A stretch of 64,000 bases of DNA from DASPJR01 sp035628505 (GTDB lineage: Bacteria; Planctomycetota; SZUA-567; H5-PLA8). The stretch is from assembly GCA_035628505.1 (NCBI GenBank), contig DASPJR010000225.1, forward strand, positions 1 to 64,000, read 5' to 3'. The notes beneath the pieces were generated by a model, which did no database searches, was not told the origin of the DNA, and worked only from the letters and a program-made list of their open reading frames with translations. Positions 50,498 through 59,832 of this stretch are shown in pieces; position 1 is the first letter of the stretch; every line of letters begins with the position of its first letter. A program made the position numbers and the translations under genes.

Positions 50498-51107
50498 TAG
50501 CATAAGGAAACCGGCGGCTCATCCGAGCCGCTGGTATGGGATCGTCAGATCTTGTCAGCGGCGCAGAGCAAGTAAGGTCGATCCAGGTCAACCAACGGGT
50601 GTCGTTGCCAGAATTAAGTCGCGCTGCAGAAAGACGTTTACGCTGTAAGCTCCTGTTTGTAAGGGGGGTTGGAAGAAGGACACCCGTCGTGTCCCTCCCT
50701 CTCCGCCAGTTTTTGTCGCAAGTCATCTCTACATCAGTCGATAGCCTGTAAACCCAGTTGTTACAACGAGATGCATCATCGGTTCGCATGGATCGTGATG
50801 GATTGAATTGTAGCATTCGGCACTCATGGATGTGCTCTTGCTCCAGTTCTGCTCCCGCGTGTGCTACTTTAGAGCAACCGCGTGAATTCTATTAGCGTCC
50901 GCGGCCGAACGATTCACCCATCCTTTAACCTTTAACAACCAGGCTTGCCTGCGACCACGAGAGTGATCCAGTACATCGCATATTTGCGGTCCCGCGACTG
51001 AGCTTTAACTCGAAGGGCCCTGACCTTTCTGGATGTTTCGAAAACGTCGTCAGAATCAAGGCACAAGCATTGCTCCTGCTTTTCATGGATATTTTGGAGG
51101 GCAACGC
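50498..51107. other. Right end of the distal element and chromosomal spacer
   Basis: No gene is visible. It contains the conserved right-end motif tcgtcagatcttgtca (50542), gtcgttgccaga (50601) and att copy 3 (50692-50706). DNA to the right is inferred to be chromosomal and includes the promoter region of the 51108 gene. Confidence 0.6.
50692..50706 (+). repeat. att core copy 3 (right boundary of the tandem elements)
   Basis: Exact 15-base match to the 3' end of tRNA-Ser at 32296-32310, 18.4 kb downstream and in the same orientation. It marks the far boundary of the integrated DNA. Confidence 0.88.
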
Positions 51108-51767
51108 ATGTTCAAAAATTCTCGAGCCCTGGTTACCGGAATATTCGCGGCACTTCTGGTCACGCCAGTGGCGATCGCAAGCACGCCTGCAACGGTAAAA
51201 CAGCCGGTGTTTCTCATCTGTCCCTCTACGGCAAAGAACAGTGCTTTGTCGCTATATGTCATGGTTGATAGCCGGGATCGCAGCAAAGTGCGGTCGTTCG
51301 GGATCGAGGAACTGAGCGGCCTAAACTCATTCGGCTCTTCCTACGATAACGTGCTCGCCGCGCAAGCAGACCCCACAACCAGGCGCACGCAGATAGGCGT
51401 TCTTGAAGCCAGAGATTTTGGTCGACGGCAATTGGTCGTCGAAAAGGACGATGTACTGCACATAACCCTCACGCCTCGCCGCGACGGGTCACTCTCGGTC
51501 ATGTGTGATGTGCGGGTAGGTTCTTCCAAGCGCTTTGTGATCGGCGGCAAGGACAGTGACAAGCGTGCAGTTGTACTGAGGTACGACGAAAGCAGCGAGT
51601 CATGGCATGCGCAGGTCGAGGCGCTTACCGATAGTACGGGGAAAAAGGTCGAGGGCGCCATCGGAAGGCGCATCACGGGAGTTCTCTTCCCCGTCGCCAG
51701 TACGGGCATCTACATGGTTGCCGTCGCCTTCGACGATGGGACTGGAGTTCTCCTCCTCGATCGATAG
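51108..51767 (+). CDS. Exported hypothetical protein
   Basis: Function not recognised. A 219-residue protein with a signal peptide (MFKNSRALVTGIFAALLVTPVAIAS) followed by a beta-rich domain without clear motifs (ALSLYVMVDSRDRSKVRSFG, GVLEARDFGRRQLVVEKDD). ATG 51108 has GGAGGG about 7 bases upstream, which rules against the upstream in-frame ATG at 51033. It lies 21 bp before the AI-2E permease gene and may be co-transcribed. Confidence 0.65.
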   Translation: MFKNSRALVTGIFAALLVTPVAIASTPATVKQPVFLICPSTAKNSALSLYVMVDSRDRSKVRSFGIEELSGLNSFGSSYDNVLAAQADPTTRRTQIGVLEARDFGRRQLVVEKDDVLHITLTPRRDGSLSVMCDVRVGSSKRFVIGGKDSDKRAVVLRYDESSESWHAQVEALTDSTGKKVEGAIGRRITGVLFPVASTGIYMVAVAFDDGTGVLLLDR

Positions 51768-51788
51768 TTTCAGGTAAAGCAACACGTA

Positions 51789-52874
51789 ATGAGCACCGCA
51801 ACCAGCAGACTGCATTCGGCTTCATTGATTGCATTTCTGCTTTTGCTTGTGCTGTTCACTGCAATTCTGATCGCGATGGTGGCGCCGTTCACTTTAGCGG
51901 TGCTGATGGGCGCAATCTTTGCAATTCTCACCACTCCGGTGTATCAGAAATTTCGCGACCGCGGCCTTGGTCCCAGGTTAAGCGCCGGCCTGGTGACCTT
52001 GGGTGTGATTGCCATTATTATTGCGCCGCTCGGAGGATTCGCCTACTCGGGCGTGAAACAGGGACGCGCCATATTCGAAGCGCTTTCCCAGGAGGATCGG
52101 CTCTCGTTCGAAGCCGTATCCCAACGTGTCAGTACCTGGCCTGGCGCTGAAACACTATTGGGCACACCGGAAGAAATTGAAAGCCAGATGCGTACCGCTG
52201 TTGCATCCGTCAGCCGGACGGCAACCAGCATCGTGCTGGCAATTGCGAGTGCGATCCCGGAGAAACTGCTTCAGGTTGCTCTCTCGGTGGTTTCATGTTT
52301 CTTTCTCCTCATTGATGGGCGCAGGCTCGTGGGCTGGGCCAGAGAGAAAATCCCGCTGGAATCAAATGTTCGCGAGACACTGATCAATTCGTTTCGCGAT
52401 ACCGCCATTTCAGTGATCTGGGCGACTCTGGCCGCCGCCGCGGCGCAGGCCCTGTTAATGATGATTGCCTTCTGGGCATTATCGATTCCAGGCGCAACTC
52501 TTGCCGGCGGCGCGACGTTCATCTTTGCCTGGATTCCAGTGATCGGCAGCACTCCCGTCTGGGCGGCGGGCGCCATCTATCTTTACATCCAGGGCGAAGT
52601 GGCGATGGCAGTGTTGATGGTCATTATCGGTTTACTCATCAGTGTTACGGACAACTTTATCCGTCCGATGATTCTGAAGGGACGCAATGACATGCATGCG
52701 CTGGTCAGCTTGCTTGCGATATTCGGCGGGATCGATCAATTCGGAATTTTCGGTGTCTTCTATGGACCCATCTTAGCCGCTGTTGTGCTCGCATTATTTA
52801 ACGTGTGGCCCGTCATCGGCCAGCGTTTTGGCTTCCTGCCCACGCCTCAACCCGTGCAACCAAACACGCAATAA
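51789..52874 (+). CDS. AI-2E family transporter (second copy)
   Basis: A 361-residue polytopic membrane protein: two or three N-terminal membrane segments (LIAFLLLLVLFTAILIAMVA, FTLAVLMGAIFAILTT), a soluble segment, then the C-terminal block with FAWIPVIGSTPVWAAGAIYL and FGVFYGPILAAVVLALFNVW characteristic of the family. It is a distant paralogue of 3266-4369 with a different N-terminus. The substrate is unknown. It lies just outside the right att boundary, so it is taken as chromosomal. Confidence 0.85.
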   Translation: MSTATSRLHSASLIAFLLLLVLFTAILIAMVAPFTLAVLMGAIFAILTTPVYQKFRDRGLGPRLSAGLVTLGVIAIIIAPLGGFAYSGVKQGRAIFEALSQEDRLSFEAVSQRVSTWPGAETLLGTPEEIESQMRTAVASVSRTATSIVLAIASAIPEKLLQVALSVVSCFFLLIDGRRLVGWAREKIPLESNVRETLINSFRDTAISVIWATLAAAAAQALLMMIAFWALSIPGATLAGGATFIFAWIPVIGSTPVWAAGAIYLYIQGEVAMAVLMVIIGLLISVTDNFIRPMILKGRNDMHALVSLLAIFGGIDQFGIFGVFYGPILAAVVLALFNVWPVIGQRFGFLPTPQPVQPNTQ

Positions 52875-52977
52875 AGGCTCTCTTGAGCTCGAATAGAAAG
52901 TCTCAGACAAGGACATGCGGCAAAAACACGATTGTCAGCACAGGTCGCATAGTAAACGTGAATCTTTAAGGAGAATA

Positions 52978-53050
52978 TAGGCCCGCAGGGATTCGAACCC
53001 TGGACCAAGGGATTATGAGTCCCCTGCTCTCACCGCTGAGCTACGGGCCC
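52978..53050 (-). tRNA. tRNA with CAT anticodon, probably tRNA-Ile2 (lysidine type)
   Basis: A 73-base cloverleaf on the minus strand: gggcccgtagctcagcggtg, an anticodon arm around ctcataa, and a T-arm with ggttcgaatccc. The gggga-ctcataa-tcccttgg arm is more like the Ile(CAU) tRNA modified by TilS than elongator Met. The acceptor pairs fully except for a terminal G-U. CCA is not encoded. Assignment as Met remains possible. Confidence 0.85.
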
Positions 53051-53260
53051 GGTGCGTGTATTATGCTTCAGACGCCCGCTTAGAACAAGCGTGGGCGCAG
53101 CGTGCGCCGCTGAATTCCAGCGGCTGAAGTGGCTACCTGAAGTGTACACACTATACAACCACTCTGAGAGTTCACGTATGTGTTACGAGTGAAGCCGCAA
53201 CATTTTTGTGTGGCACACAAATTGTTTTGCGGGTCGGACAACCGGTCAGGAAACCGACTT

Positions 53261-56200
53261 ATGCTGCAGCACTTTCGGATCGCGCTTACAATTATTCTGC
53301 TCTTCGCGTCGATGCTTTGCGCTGGCGAACTCAGCGAAAACCCTGCAGAGCTTGCGCGGCGCAAGCTGCAGCTTGCTCCCGGCCTGCAGGTCGATCTTTT
53401 CGCGGCCGAGCCTGATGTCGTGAACCCTGTGGGCATCTGGGTCGACGACCGCGGCCGCGTGTTCCTCGCCGAGACACGCCGCTACAACACCGCCGCGCTG
53501 TACGTCAAGCAGCACAGCCACTGGTACTTCGAGGACCTTGCCTGCCGCGTTGTGGATGACCGCATCGCCATGGCTCGCAAATTCATGGGCGAGGCATTCA
53601 GCCGCCTGACTGCACAATCCGAAGTCGTCAAACTGCTCGAAGACCGCACCGGATCCGGCCGCGCCGACCGCGCGGTTGTTTTTGCTGATGGCTTCAACAC
53701 TGCGGCCGACGGCGTTGCCTCGGGCGTTCTCGTGCGCGGCAACGATGTCTGGCTCACCAATGTTCCGCGGCTGTGGAAACTGAGCGACACCGATGGCGAC
53801 GGCAAGGCCGACCAGCGCAAGGCGCTGCAGGATGGCTACGGCGTGCGCTTCGGCAACAGCGGGCACGACCTTCATGGGCTGTGCTGGGGACCTGACGGCA
53901 AACTCTACTTCAGCATGGGCGACCGTGGGCTGCATATCGAAACAGAGGGGAAAACCTTTGCGTACCCGGACGAGGGCGCGGTGCTGCGCTGCACTCTCGA
54001 TGGCTCGCAATTCGAGGTCTTCGCGCGCGGCCTGCGCAACCCGCAGGGGCTCACGTTTGACGATTACGGCAATCTGTGGACCTGCGACAACACCGCGGAC
54101 GTCGGCGATCAGGCGCGCTGGGTCCATGTTCTCGAAGGCGGCGACAGCGGCTGGCGGACGGGCTACCAGTACGGCACCGATCCCTGGGTTCACGAGCCCA
54201 TCAAGGTCCATCAACCGCTCACGCTCTCGCGCGGTTCGCCTTGGATGACCGAAGAGATCTGGCGCGGCGTGCCGCCGTACGTTCTCCCGCCCTCTGATTT
54301 CGTCTCGAAGGGTCCCTGCGGCCTGACGTGCTATCCCGGTACTGGCCTGCCAGAACGATACGGCAATTATTTCTTCCTGTGCGATTTTCCCGGTGGCGTG
54401 CATGCCTTCGGCATTAAGCCAAAGGGTGCGTCGTACGAACTGCAGGACGTCCACAAGTTCGTTTGGGACTGCTGGCCCACCGACGCGAAGTTCGGTCCAG
54501 ATGGTGGACTGTACGTCTGCGACTGGGTGCAGGGCTTTCCGATGACGGGAAAAGGTCGCGTCTTCCGTGCCTACGATCCGTCGCTTGCATCTGATGCGGT
54601 TGTGCGCGAGACGCGGCAGATCCTCAAGGACGGCATGGCCAAGCGATCCGTCGATGAGCTCGCGGCGCTGCTCGCGCACCGTGACCGGCGCGTGCGGCAG
54701 AACGCGCAGTTTGAACTGGCCACACGCGGAGAAAGCGCGGCGCTGGAAGCGGCGGCTCGCGGTGGAAAGACGCTCTTCGCGAGGATGCACGGAATCTGGG
54801 GTCTCGGCCAGCTCGGGCGCTGTGCGGCCGTGCTGCCGCTCTTGAGCGATAGTAACAGCGAGATTCGCGCGCAAGCCTGCCGCGTTGTGGGCGACTGCCG
54901 CGAGAAGGACGCGCTTCAGCCTTTGATCGAACGCCTGAAAGATGAGCAGCCCCGCGTGCGCCTGCACGCGGCGTTGGCGCTCGCGCGCATCGGCCGCAAG
55001 GAAGCGCTCGCGCCGTTGCTGGGCATGCTGCGTGAGAACGCGGACCGCGACGGCTTTCTGCGCCACGCCGGCGTGACGGGACTGGTCGGGATCAACGACG
55101 TTGACGCGCTGCTGCGTGCGGCCGGCGATTCCTCGGCGTCCGTGCGAATGGCGGTGCTGCTCGCGCTGCGGCGTCTGCAGCGCGATGAGATCAAGCTTTT
55201 TCTCGCGGACGCTGATCCGGCGCTGGTCGTCGAAGCGGCTCGTGCGATCAACGATGTGCCACTGCCGAACGTGATAGGCGCGCTGGCCGAGCTGCTCGAA
55301 AATCCCGCTCTTCCGGAAGGCGCGATGCTGCGCGCGATTAACGCGAATTTCCGGCTGGGCACCTCACGCGAAGCGCAGCGGCTGGCCGCGTTCGCACGCC
55401 GCAAGGACGCTCCGCCGGCCAAACGCGCCGAAGCGCTCGGCGCGCTGGGCGGCTGGATGCAGCCCGCGAACCGCGACCGCCTGGTCGGAACCTGGCGTCC
55501 GCTGCCACCACGCGATCCGAAGCCGTCCATTGAAGTACTTTCGCCGCTCGCCAGTGAGCTGCTTAATGATGCGGCCGATGAGGTGCGCATCGCTATGGCG
55601 CGCACGGCCGTGCGGCTGAAATTGGACTCCGCTGGAGCGCCGCTGGTGAAGCTCGCGCAGGATTCAAATCTGAATGCGCCTGTTCGCATCGAAGCCTTGC
55701 GTGCCATCACGCGCCTGCAGACTGCCGGATTCGTGGAAGCCGTTTGCCAGGCCGTGAACGACGCAGATGCCGGCGTGCGGCGCGAAGGCATCGCCCTTTT
55801 TCCGCAGCTGCACCGACCCGAAGCGGCCGAGGTGCTTGGCAAGCTCGCGCTCAGCGACGCGCCCGACGATATCCGCCAGGCGGCTGTCACGGCGCTGGGC
55901 CAGATCGCGGGCGAAAAGCCGGACCAGATTCTTGGCTCGCTGCTTGACGACTTCACCGCCGGGCGCCTGAAAACGACGCTCGCGCTGGATGTGCTCGAGG
56001 CGGCGCGCAGCCGTGTGGCACTGAAAGAACGCGTGGCAAAGTATGAGGCCTCCCTGCCGGAGGACGACCCGCTTGCGCCATACCGCGTCGCGCTGGAAGG
56101 CGGCGACCCAGCGCGCGGCAAGCGCGTATTCCTCGACAACGCGGCCGTCGCGTGCATCCGCTGCCACCGCATCGGCAAAGACGGAGGCGAAGTCGGGCCG

Positions 56201-56518
56201 CCGCTTAACGCCGTCGGCAAGGATCGTACGCGCCAGGAGATATTCGAATCCATTCTGCTCCCGAACAAAGTGATCGTGCAGGGCTACGGTCAGGAGACGG
56301 TGGTCACCAACGGCGAGGGCATTCACGTCGGCCGCATCAAGAGCGAGACGACTGACGAGCTTGTGCTGATTCTCTCCGACGGAACCGAGAAGAAGATCGC
56401 CAAGTCCGCGATCCGCAAACGCAAGCCCGCGCTCTCCGCAATGCCCGAAGATCTCGGCAAGGTGCTGACCAGGCGCGACCTGCGCGACCTCGTGGCGTTC
56501 CTTTCGTCGCTGAAGTGA
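53261..56518 (+). CDS. PVC-type membrane-bound dehydrogenase: propeller, HEAT repeats, c-type haem
   Basis: A 1085-residue exported protein with signal peptide (FRIALTIILLFASMLCAGEL), propeller (about 40-440; NPVGIWVDDRGRVFLAETRR, SGHDLHGLCWGPDGKLYFSM), HEAT repeats (about 455-910) and a C-terminal cytochrome domain with CIRCH (965-969). The layout parallels 5812-9765 (shared motifs GHDLHGL and WGPDGKLY) but lacks the discoidin-like insert. ATG 53261 directly precedes the signal peptide and follows AGGAAA; an earlier ATG at 53180 adds a non-signal leader. It likely oxidises a sugar or alcohol and passes electrons to its haem. Confidence 0.88.
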   Translation: MLQHFRIALTIILLFASMLCAGELSENPAELARRKLQLAPGLQVDLFAAEPDVVNPVGIWVDDRGRVFLAETRRYNTAALYVKQHSHWYFEDLACRVVDDRIAMARKFMGEAFSRLTAQSEVVKLLEDRTGSGRADRAVVFADGFNTAADGVASGVLVRGNDVWLTNVPRLWKLSDTDGDGKADQRKALQDGYGVRFGNSGHDLHGLCWGPDGKLYFSMGDRGLHIETEGKTFAYPDEGAVLRCTLDGSQFEVFARGLRNPQGLTFDDYGNLWTCDNTADVGDQARWVHVLEGGDSGWRTGYQYGTDPWVHEPIKVHQPLTLSRGSPWMTEEIWRGVPPYVLPPSDFVSKGPCGLTCYPGTGLPERYGNYFFLCDFPGGVHAFGIKPKGASYELQDVHKFVWDCWPTDAKFGPDGGLYVCDWVQGFPMTGKGRVFRAYDPSLASDAVVRETRQILKDGMAKRSVDELAALLAHRDRRVRQNAQFELATRGESAALEAAARGGKTLFARMHGIWGLGQLGRCAAVLPLLSDSNSEIRAQACRVVGDCREKDALQPLIERLKDEQPRVRLHAALALARIGRKEALAPLLGMLRENADRDGFLRHAGVTGLVGINDVDALLRAAGDSSASVRMAVLLALRRLQRDEIKLFLADADPALVVEAARAINDVPLPNVIGALAELLENPALPEGAMLRAINANFRLGTSREAQRLAAFARRKDAPPAKRAEALGALGGWMQPANRDRLVGTWRPLPPRDPKPSIEVLSPLASELLNDAADEVRIAMARTAVRLKLDSAGAPLVKLAQDSNLNAPVRIEALRAITRLQTAGFVEAVCQAVNDADAGVRREGIALFPQLHRPEAAEVLGKLALSDAPDDIRQAAVTALGQIAGEKPDQILGSLLDDFTAGRLKTTLALDVLEAARSRVALKERVAKYEASLPEDDPLAPYRVALEGGDPARGKRVFLDNAAVACIRCHRIGKDGGEVGPPLNAVGKDRTRQEIFESILLPNKVIVQGYGQETVVTNGEGIHVGRIKSETTDELVLILSDGTEKKIAKSAIRKRKPALSAMPEDLGKVLTRRDLRDLVAFLSSLK

Positions 56519-56530
56519 GCAGCGCCAGTC

Positions 56531-56974
56531 TTAAAAAACGAACGACGGCACGTCTTTCTGAAGCGCGGCCTGAAATTTCGCGGGCTCGCCGTAGATCTGC
56601 AGCACGCCGGCCATGCCGGAGAGATGCTGCACGATCGAGACGGTCAGGTGCAGGAGCTTGGATTCGGGCAGCACGAGAATGTGAACGCCGCGGAATTTCC
56701 GGCGGTTGGCCGCGAAGTATGCCGTCCACGCTTCCATGACCGTTGTCGATGGACCCACCGCGCGGCGCGTGTCGAGATACAGCATCACCGGCCCGAAGCG
56801 TTCGAACTCAGCGTTGACCTCATCCATCGTTGCGGTGCCGAACTGCCCGACGTCGTCGCCCTCGATCGTGAGCAGCAGGGTTGCCGGCTTCAACCGCCGG
56901 TACGTGAAGCTGCACTCGCCCGCCGCGAGGCGGACTGTCTCTGGGTTCAGAATCTCGCGTTTGATTTCTGCCAT
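56531..56974 (-). CDS. STAS/SpoIIAA-like hypothetical protein
   Basis: A 147-residue protein with the alternating strand-helix pattern of STAS/SpoIIAA-like domains (TLLLTIEGDDVGQFGTATMD, PVMLYLDTRRAVGPSTTVME, GVHILVLPESKLLHLTVSIV). No phosphorylatable Ser in the canonical DxSG position is clear. The role is unknown, possibly scaffold or regulatory. It is convergent with the dehydrogenase gene (12-bp gap) and divergent from sugE. Confidence 0.6.
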   Translation of the reverse strand: MAEIKREILNPETVRLAAGECSFTYRRLKPATLLLTIEGDDVGQFGTATMDEVNAEFERFGPVMLYLDTRRAVGPSTTVMEAWTAYFAANRRKFRGVHILVLPESKLLHLTVSIVQHLSGMAGVLQIYGEPAKFQAALQKDVPSFVF

Positions 56975-57087
56975 CGTGTTCCTCGGTTCAGAAACAATCG
57001 GGTGAGCGCCGGACGAGCGTGGTTATACTGCAAACGCGCGCGCACACAATCTTGCTGGCGCAAGACGCATCGGGAGCTGAACGAATC

Positions 57088-57402
57088 ATGCCATGGATTT
57101 ACCTCATCATTGCGGGACTCTTTGAGGTCGCGTGGGCGATCGGACTGAAGTACACCGAAAGCTGGACGCGCCTGTGGCCAAGCGTGCTGACCGTGCTCGG
57201 TATGGCCGCGAGCTTTTATTTCCTCGCCGCCGCGATCAAGACGATTCCTATAGGCACCGGCTACGCCGTGTGGACCGGCATCGGCGCGGTCGGTACCGCG
57301 ATTCTCGGCATGGCTCTGTTCGGCGAAGCGGCTTCCGCCGCACGCCTGGCCTGCATCGGCCTGATCGTCGCCGGAATCATCGGCCTGAAAGTTACGGCGT
57401 AA
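57088..57402 (+). CDS. sugE: SMR-family exporter SugE/Gdx
   Basis: A 104-residue four-helix membrane protein of the small multidrug resistance family. The first helix has the essential Glu in IAGLFEVAWAIGLKYTESWT, and the WP, AxSF and GTGYAVWTGIGAVG motifs mark the SugE (Gdx) subtype, which exports guanidinium and some quaternary ammonium ions in antiport with protons. ATG 57088 has GGGAG upstream. It is a single gene, not one of a hetero-pair. The leader (about 56975-57087) contains no guanidine riboswitch that could be recognised by eye. Confidence 0.92.
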   Translation: MPWIYLIIAGLFEVAWAIGLKYTESWTRLWPSVLTVLGMAASFYFLAAAIKTIPIGTGYAVWTGIGAVGTAILGMALFGEAASAARLACIGLIVAGIIGLKVTA

Positions 57403-57432
57403 AATAAAAACCGCCTCTCCGTATTTGCCAAG

Positions 57433-57462
57433 AACGCCAAGGCGCCAAGGACGCCTGGGGCT
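57433..57462. repeat. CGCCAAGG repeat
   Basis: A short stretch containing cgccaaggcgccaag in the space after sugE; the same string occurs near 16070. It is a small dispersed repeat without other recognisable features. Confidence 0.5.
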
Positions 57463-57556
57463 ACATCAGATTTACGTCAAAGTGAATGATTATGCATAGC
57501 CCTCTCGTCACCACGCGGAAGGGATTCGTCTCATACTGATGGTGAAACGTGAATCG

Positions 57557-58261
57557 TTACAGCTTCATCGCGTCAAGCGCGCGGGTCTGGTCTTCGAAGA
57601 CGGTCAGCGTCTCCCTGGCCTTCATGGACTGAATCTTCTGCAACATCGTCAGCGTCACGTTGCACAGCGCCAGTTCGGCGCCGTTGTCGCGCAGCTGGTC
57701 ACGCACGCCGGCCAGTTCCTTGAACGATCCGGCGGAAAGATTGGACACGCGGCCGAGGTCGATGACCACCCCCTTGGGGTGGCACTCAACGACGACGCTC
57801 AGCTCTTCCTTGAGATACTTCGCGTCGTCAGCGCGCTCGGGCTGCGCGACGGTGGCGATGATCACGTCACCATTCGGCTGCAGGCTCAGGAGCCCGCCTG
57901 GAGTCTGCTTGGGCACCTTCGACATGCGGATCGACTTGAGCTCCTGCGTCTCGCCGGCGTCAATGGGCGGACGGCGGTCGAAGTGCAGCGCGACGGTCTC
58001 GGTCACGGAGGACATCATCAGCGTGCGCATGTCGTTCACGCGCTTGCGTACGGCAGCCGGGGCATCGATGGAGTTGCAGGATTCCTGGACCTTGCGCAGA
58101 TCCGTGTACGTGCCGACCATCAGGCTTTCGCGCTTGCCGTCGGTGTCAATCAGCACCAGCGACCAGCCGGACGTGAAGGGCTCGCATTGGCCGAGCACCA
58201 CGTCGCCGCGAATGTCGAATTCGGGCTCTTTGACAATAATAAGGAGCCGCCGCTGCATCAC
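57557..58261 (-). CDS. STAS-domain protein (anti-sigma-antagonist-like C-terminus)
   Basis: A 234-residue protein. The C-terminal third is a STAS domain (GVVIDLGRVSNLSAGSFKEL, then LALCNVTLTMLQKIQSM), with Ser in the usual phospho-site region. The N-terminal 150 residues (SGWSLVLIDTDGKRESLMVG, MMSSVTETVALHFDRRPPID) match nothing recognised and may be a sensor or an N-terminal binding module. A partner-switching regulator is likely, but no anti-sigma kinase gene is adjacent. Confidence 0.65.
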   Translation of the reverse strand: MMQRRLLIIVKEPEFDIRGDVVLGQCEPFTSGWSLVLIDTDGKRESLMVGTYTDLRKVQESCNSIDAPAAVRKRVNDMRTLMMSSVTETVALHFDRRPPIDAGETQELKSIRMSKVPKQTPGGLLSLQPNGDVIIATVAQPERADDAKYLKEELSVVVECHPKGVVIDLGRVSNLSAGSFKELAGVRDQLRDNGAELALCNVTLTMLQKIQSMKARETLTVFEDQTRALDAMKL

Positions 58262-58377
58262 TTCAACGTTTTCCTTTGCTCAAAACGCTTCACCTGCCGC
58301 GCCGACTGTGATTTCCGACCATGAAACGTAAATCTATGCCAGTGTCCTTGCAAGGTGCAATCCAATCCTTTTGTGCG

Positions 58378-59832
58378 TCAACTCGTCGCCTGCCGCGGCG
58401 TGCTCTCGCCGCTGTCGCTGATCAGCGGCCGCGGCGGGCGCGCCTCTCCAGCGCCGGCGCGAAGCTTTGACGCGGGGATTTCAGGCGGCGGAGCGCTGCA
58501 TTCAATCTTTTTATCGATGCTCGCCGCGCCGTCCTTGTCATTGATGACCTTCGGATCGAGCTCGAGCTTGAAAAGCCGCGAGACCCACGCGGCGGCGTCG
58601 GAGCCCTCGCCTTCGCGCGCGGCCTGCTTGAGCATCTCCAGCGGCCCGTGCAGCAGGCGACCCTGCAGGCGCTCCATGGCGCGGGCGAGTTCCTCCCTGG
58701 CGCGCGGGTCCATGTTCGACGTGTTGATCTGCGAAAGAATCTCTTGGCGCTGCGCGGCGGCGTGAGCGATCAGCTTTCGGGCGGCGTCGTGAACGCCCTG
58801 GTCCTGCAGCGCGTGGAGCAGCTCGCGCGCCTCTTCAGCCAGGCGCGGACGCCAGCGCTGCGCGACCAGCTCGCGCTCGCGGCGCCCTTCGCGCGCGATT
58901 TCCTCAAGGTCATCGATGTCGTACACGTAAGCATCCTCAACCACGTCGGGAATGAGCGGATCGACGTTGCGCGGAACGGAAATGTCGATCAGGCAGAGGT
59001 ATCGTCCGCGGCGGTGCGCCATCGCCGTCTTGATGTGCTCGGGCAGGATGACGTAATGCGGCGCCGCTGACGAGACCAGGACGATATCCACATACGCCAA
59101 ATGGTCGGTCAGGTTCTGCATCAGGCACGGCCGGCCGCCTTCGCGCGCCGCGAATTCTTTCGCGCGCTCTTCCGTGCGGCTGGCGACGAGAATTTCAGAG
59201 ACGCCGGCCGAGCGCAGCGCGCGCACGATGCCGCTGGCCATCTCGCCCGTGCCGACGACCAGCACTTTGCGGCCTTTCACGTCGAAAAGCTTGTTGGCGA
59301 GCGCCACCGCGGCGGAACTGACCGACGCCTGCGAGCGGCTGATGCCGCCGTCGCTGCGCACTTCTTTCGAGAGGAAAAACGAGCGTTCAAAGACTTTATG
59401 CAGCACCGGCCCGCACGCCTGGTGCTCAGCCGCCGCGCGGTAGGCTTCCTTGCTCTGCGCCAGGATCTCGGTTTCGCCGAGGATCTGCGAATCGAGCGAC
59501 GCGGTGACTTCGAACAAGTGCCGCGCGGCTTCAAGTCCCTTTAACTGGTAGAGCGCGGGAGTGAACTCCTGCTCGGGAACCTGGTGGAACTCGCTGAGAA
59601 ACTTTCTGATTTCCTGGAACGGATCGGCGGTCTGGCTGCGCGCGACGGCGATGACCTCGACCCGGTTGCAGGTCGAGAGAATCGCCGCTTCGTTAAAGCC
59701 GCGCGCCAGCACGCTGCCCAGGGCGCTGCGCAGATCATGCGGCGTGAAGGCAAGCTTCTCGCGCAGGGAAACCGGCGCCTTGTGATGCGACAGGCCGACG
59801 ATGCGCAAAGCGTCTTCGACAGGTTCGCTCAT
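58378..59832 (-). CDS. hemA: Glutamyl-tRNA reductase HemA
   Basis: Catalyses NADPH-dependent reduction of glutamyl-tRNA to glutamate-1-semialdehyde, the first committed step of C5 tetrapyrrole synthesis. It has VGLSHHKAPVSLREKLAFT, the nucleophile Cys55 in ILSTCNRVEVIA, SLDSQILGETEI, the NADP fold KVLVVGTGEMASGIVRALR, and FLIDISVPRNVDP-like DISVPRNVDPLI. At 484 residues it is long: the last 50 or so (after ELDPKVINDKDG) form a Pro/Ala-rich tail. ATG 59832 overlaps the upstream stop (ATGA). It is the third gene of the 61354-58378 operon. Confidence 0.95.
   Translation of the reverse strand: MSEPVEDALRIVGLSHHKAPVSLREKLAFTPHDLRSALGSVLARGFNEAAILSTCNRVEVIAVARSQTADPFQEIRKFLSEFHQVPEQEFTPALYQLKGLEAARHLFEVTASLDSQILGETEILAQSKEAYRAAAEHQACGPVLHKVFERSFFLSKEVRSDGGISRSQASVSSAAVALANKLFDVKGRKVLVVGTGEMASGIVRALRSAGVSEILVASRTEERAKEFAAREGGRPCLMQNLTDHLAYVDIVLVSSAAPHYVILPEHIKTAMAHRRGRYLCLIDISVPRNVDPLIPDVVEDAYVYDIDDLEEIAREGRRERELVAQRWRPRLAEEARELLHALQDQGVHDAARKLIAHAAAQRQEILSQINTSNMDPRAREELARAMERLQGRLLHGPLEMLKQAAREGEGSDAAAWVSRLFKLELDPKVINDKDGAASIDKKIECSAPPPEIPASKLRAGAGEARPPRPLISDSGESTPRQATS

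Noticed and set aside
53246..56268. Two long minus-strand open frames (606 and 450 codons) across the third dehydrogenase
   Set aside because: They are mirror images of the sense codons in high-GC DNA, with Arg/Ala/Ser-rich translations and no motifs.
56975..57087. Possible guanidine riboswitch upstream of sugE
   Set aside because: An ACGA is present in the leader, but the paired stems with ACGR loops expected for the guanidine-II class could not be drawn, and no larger ykkC-type fold is apparent.
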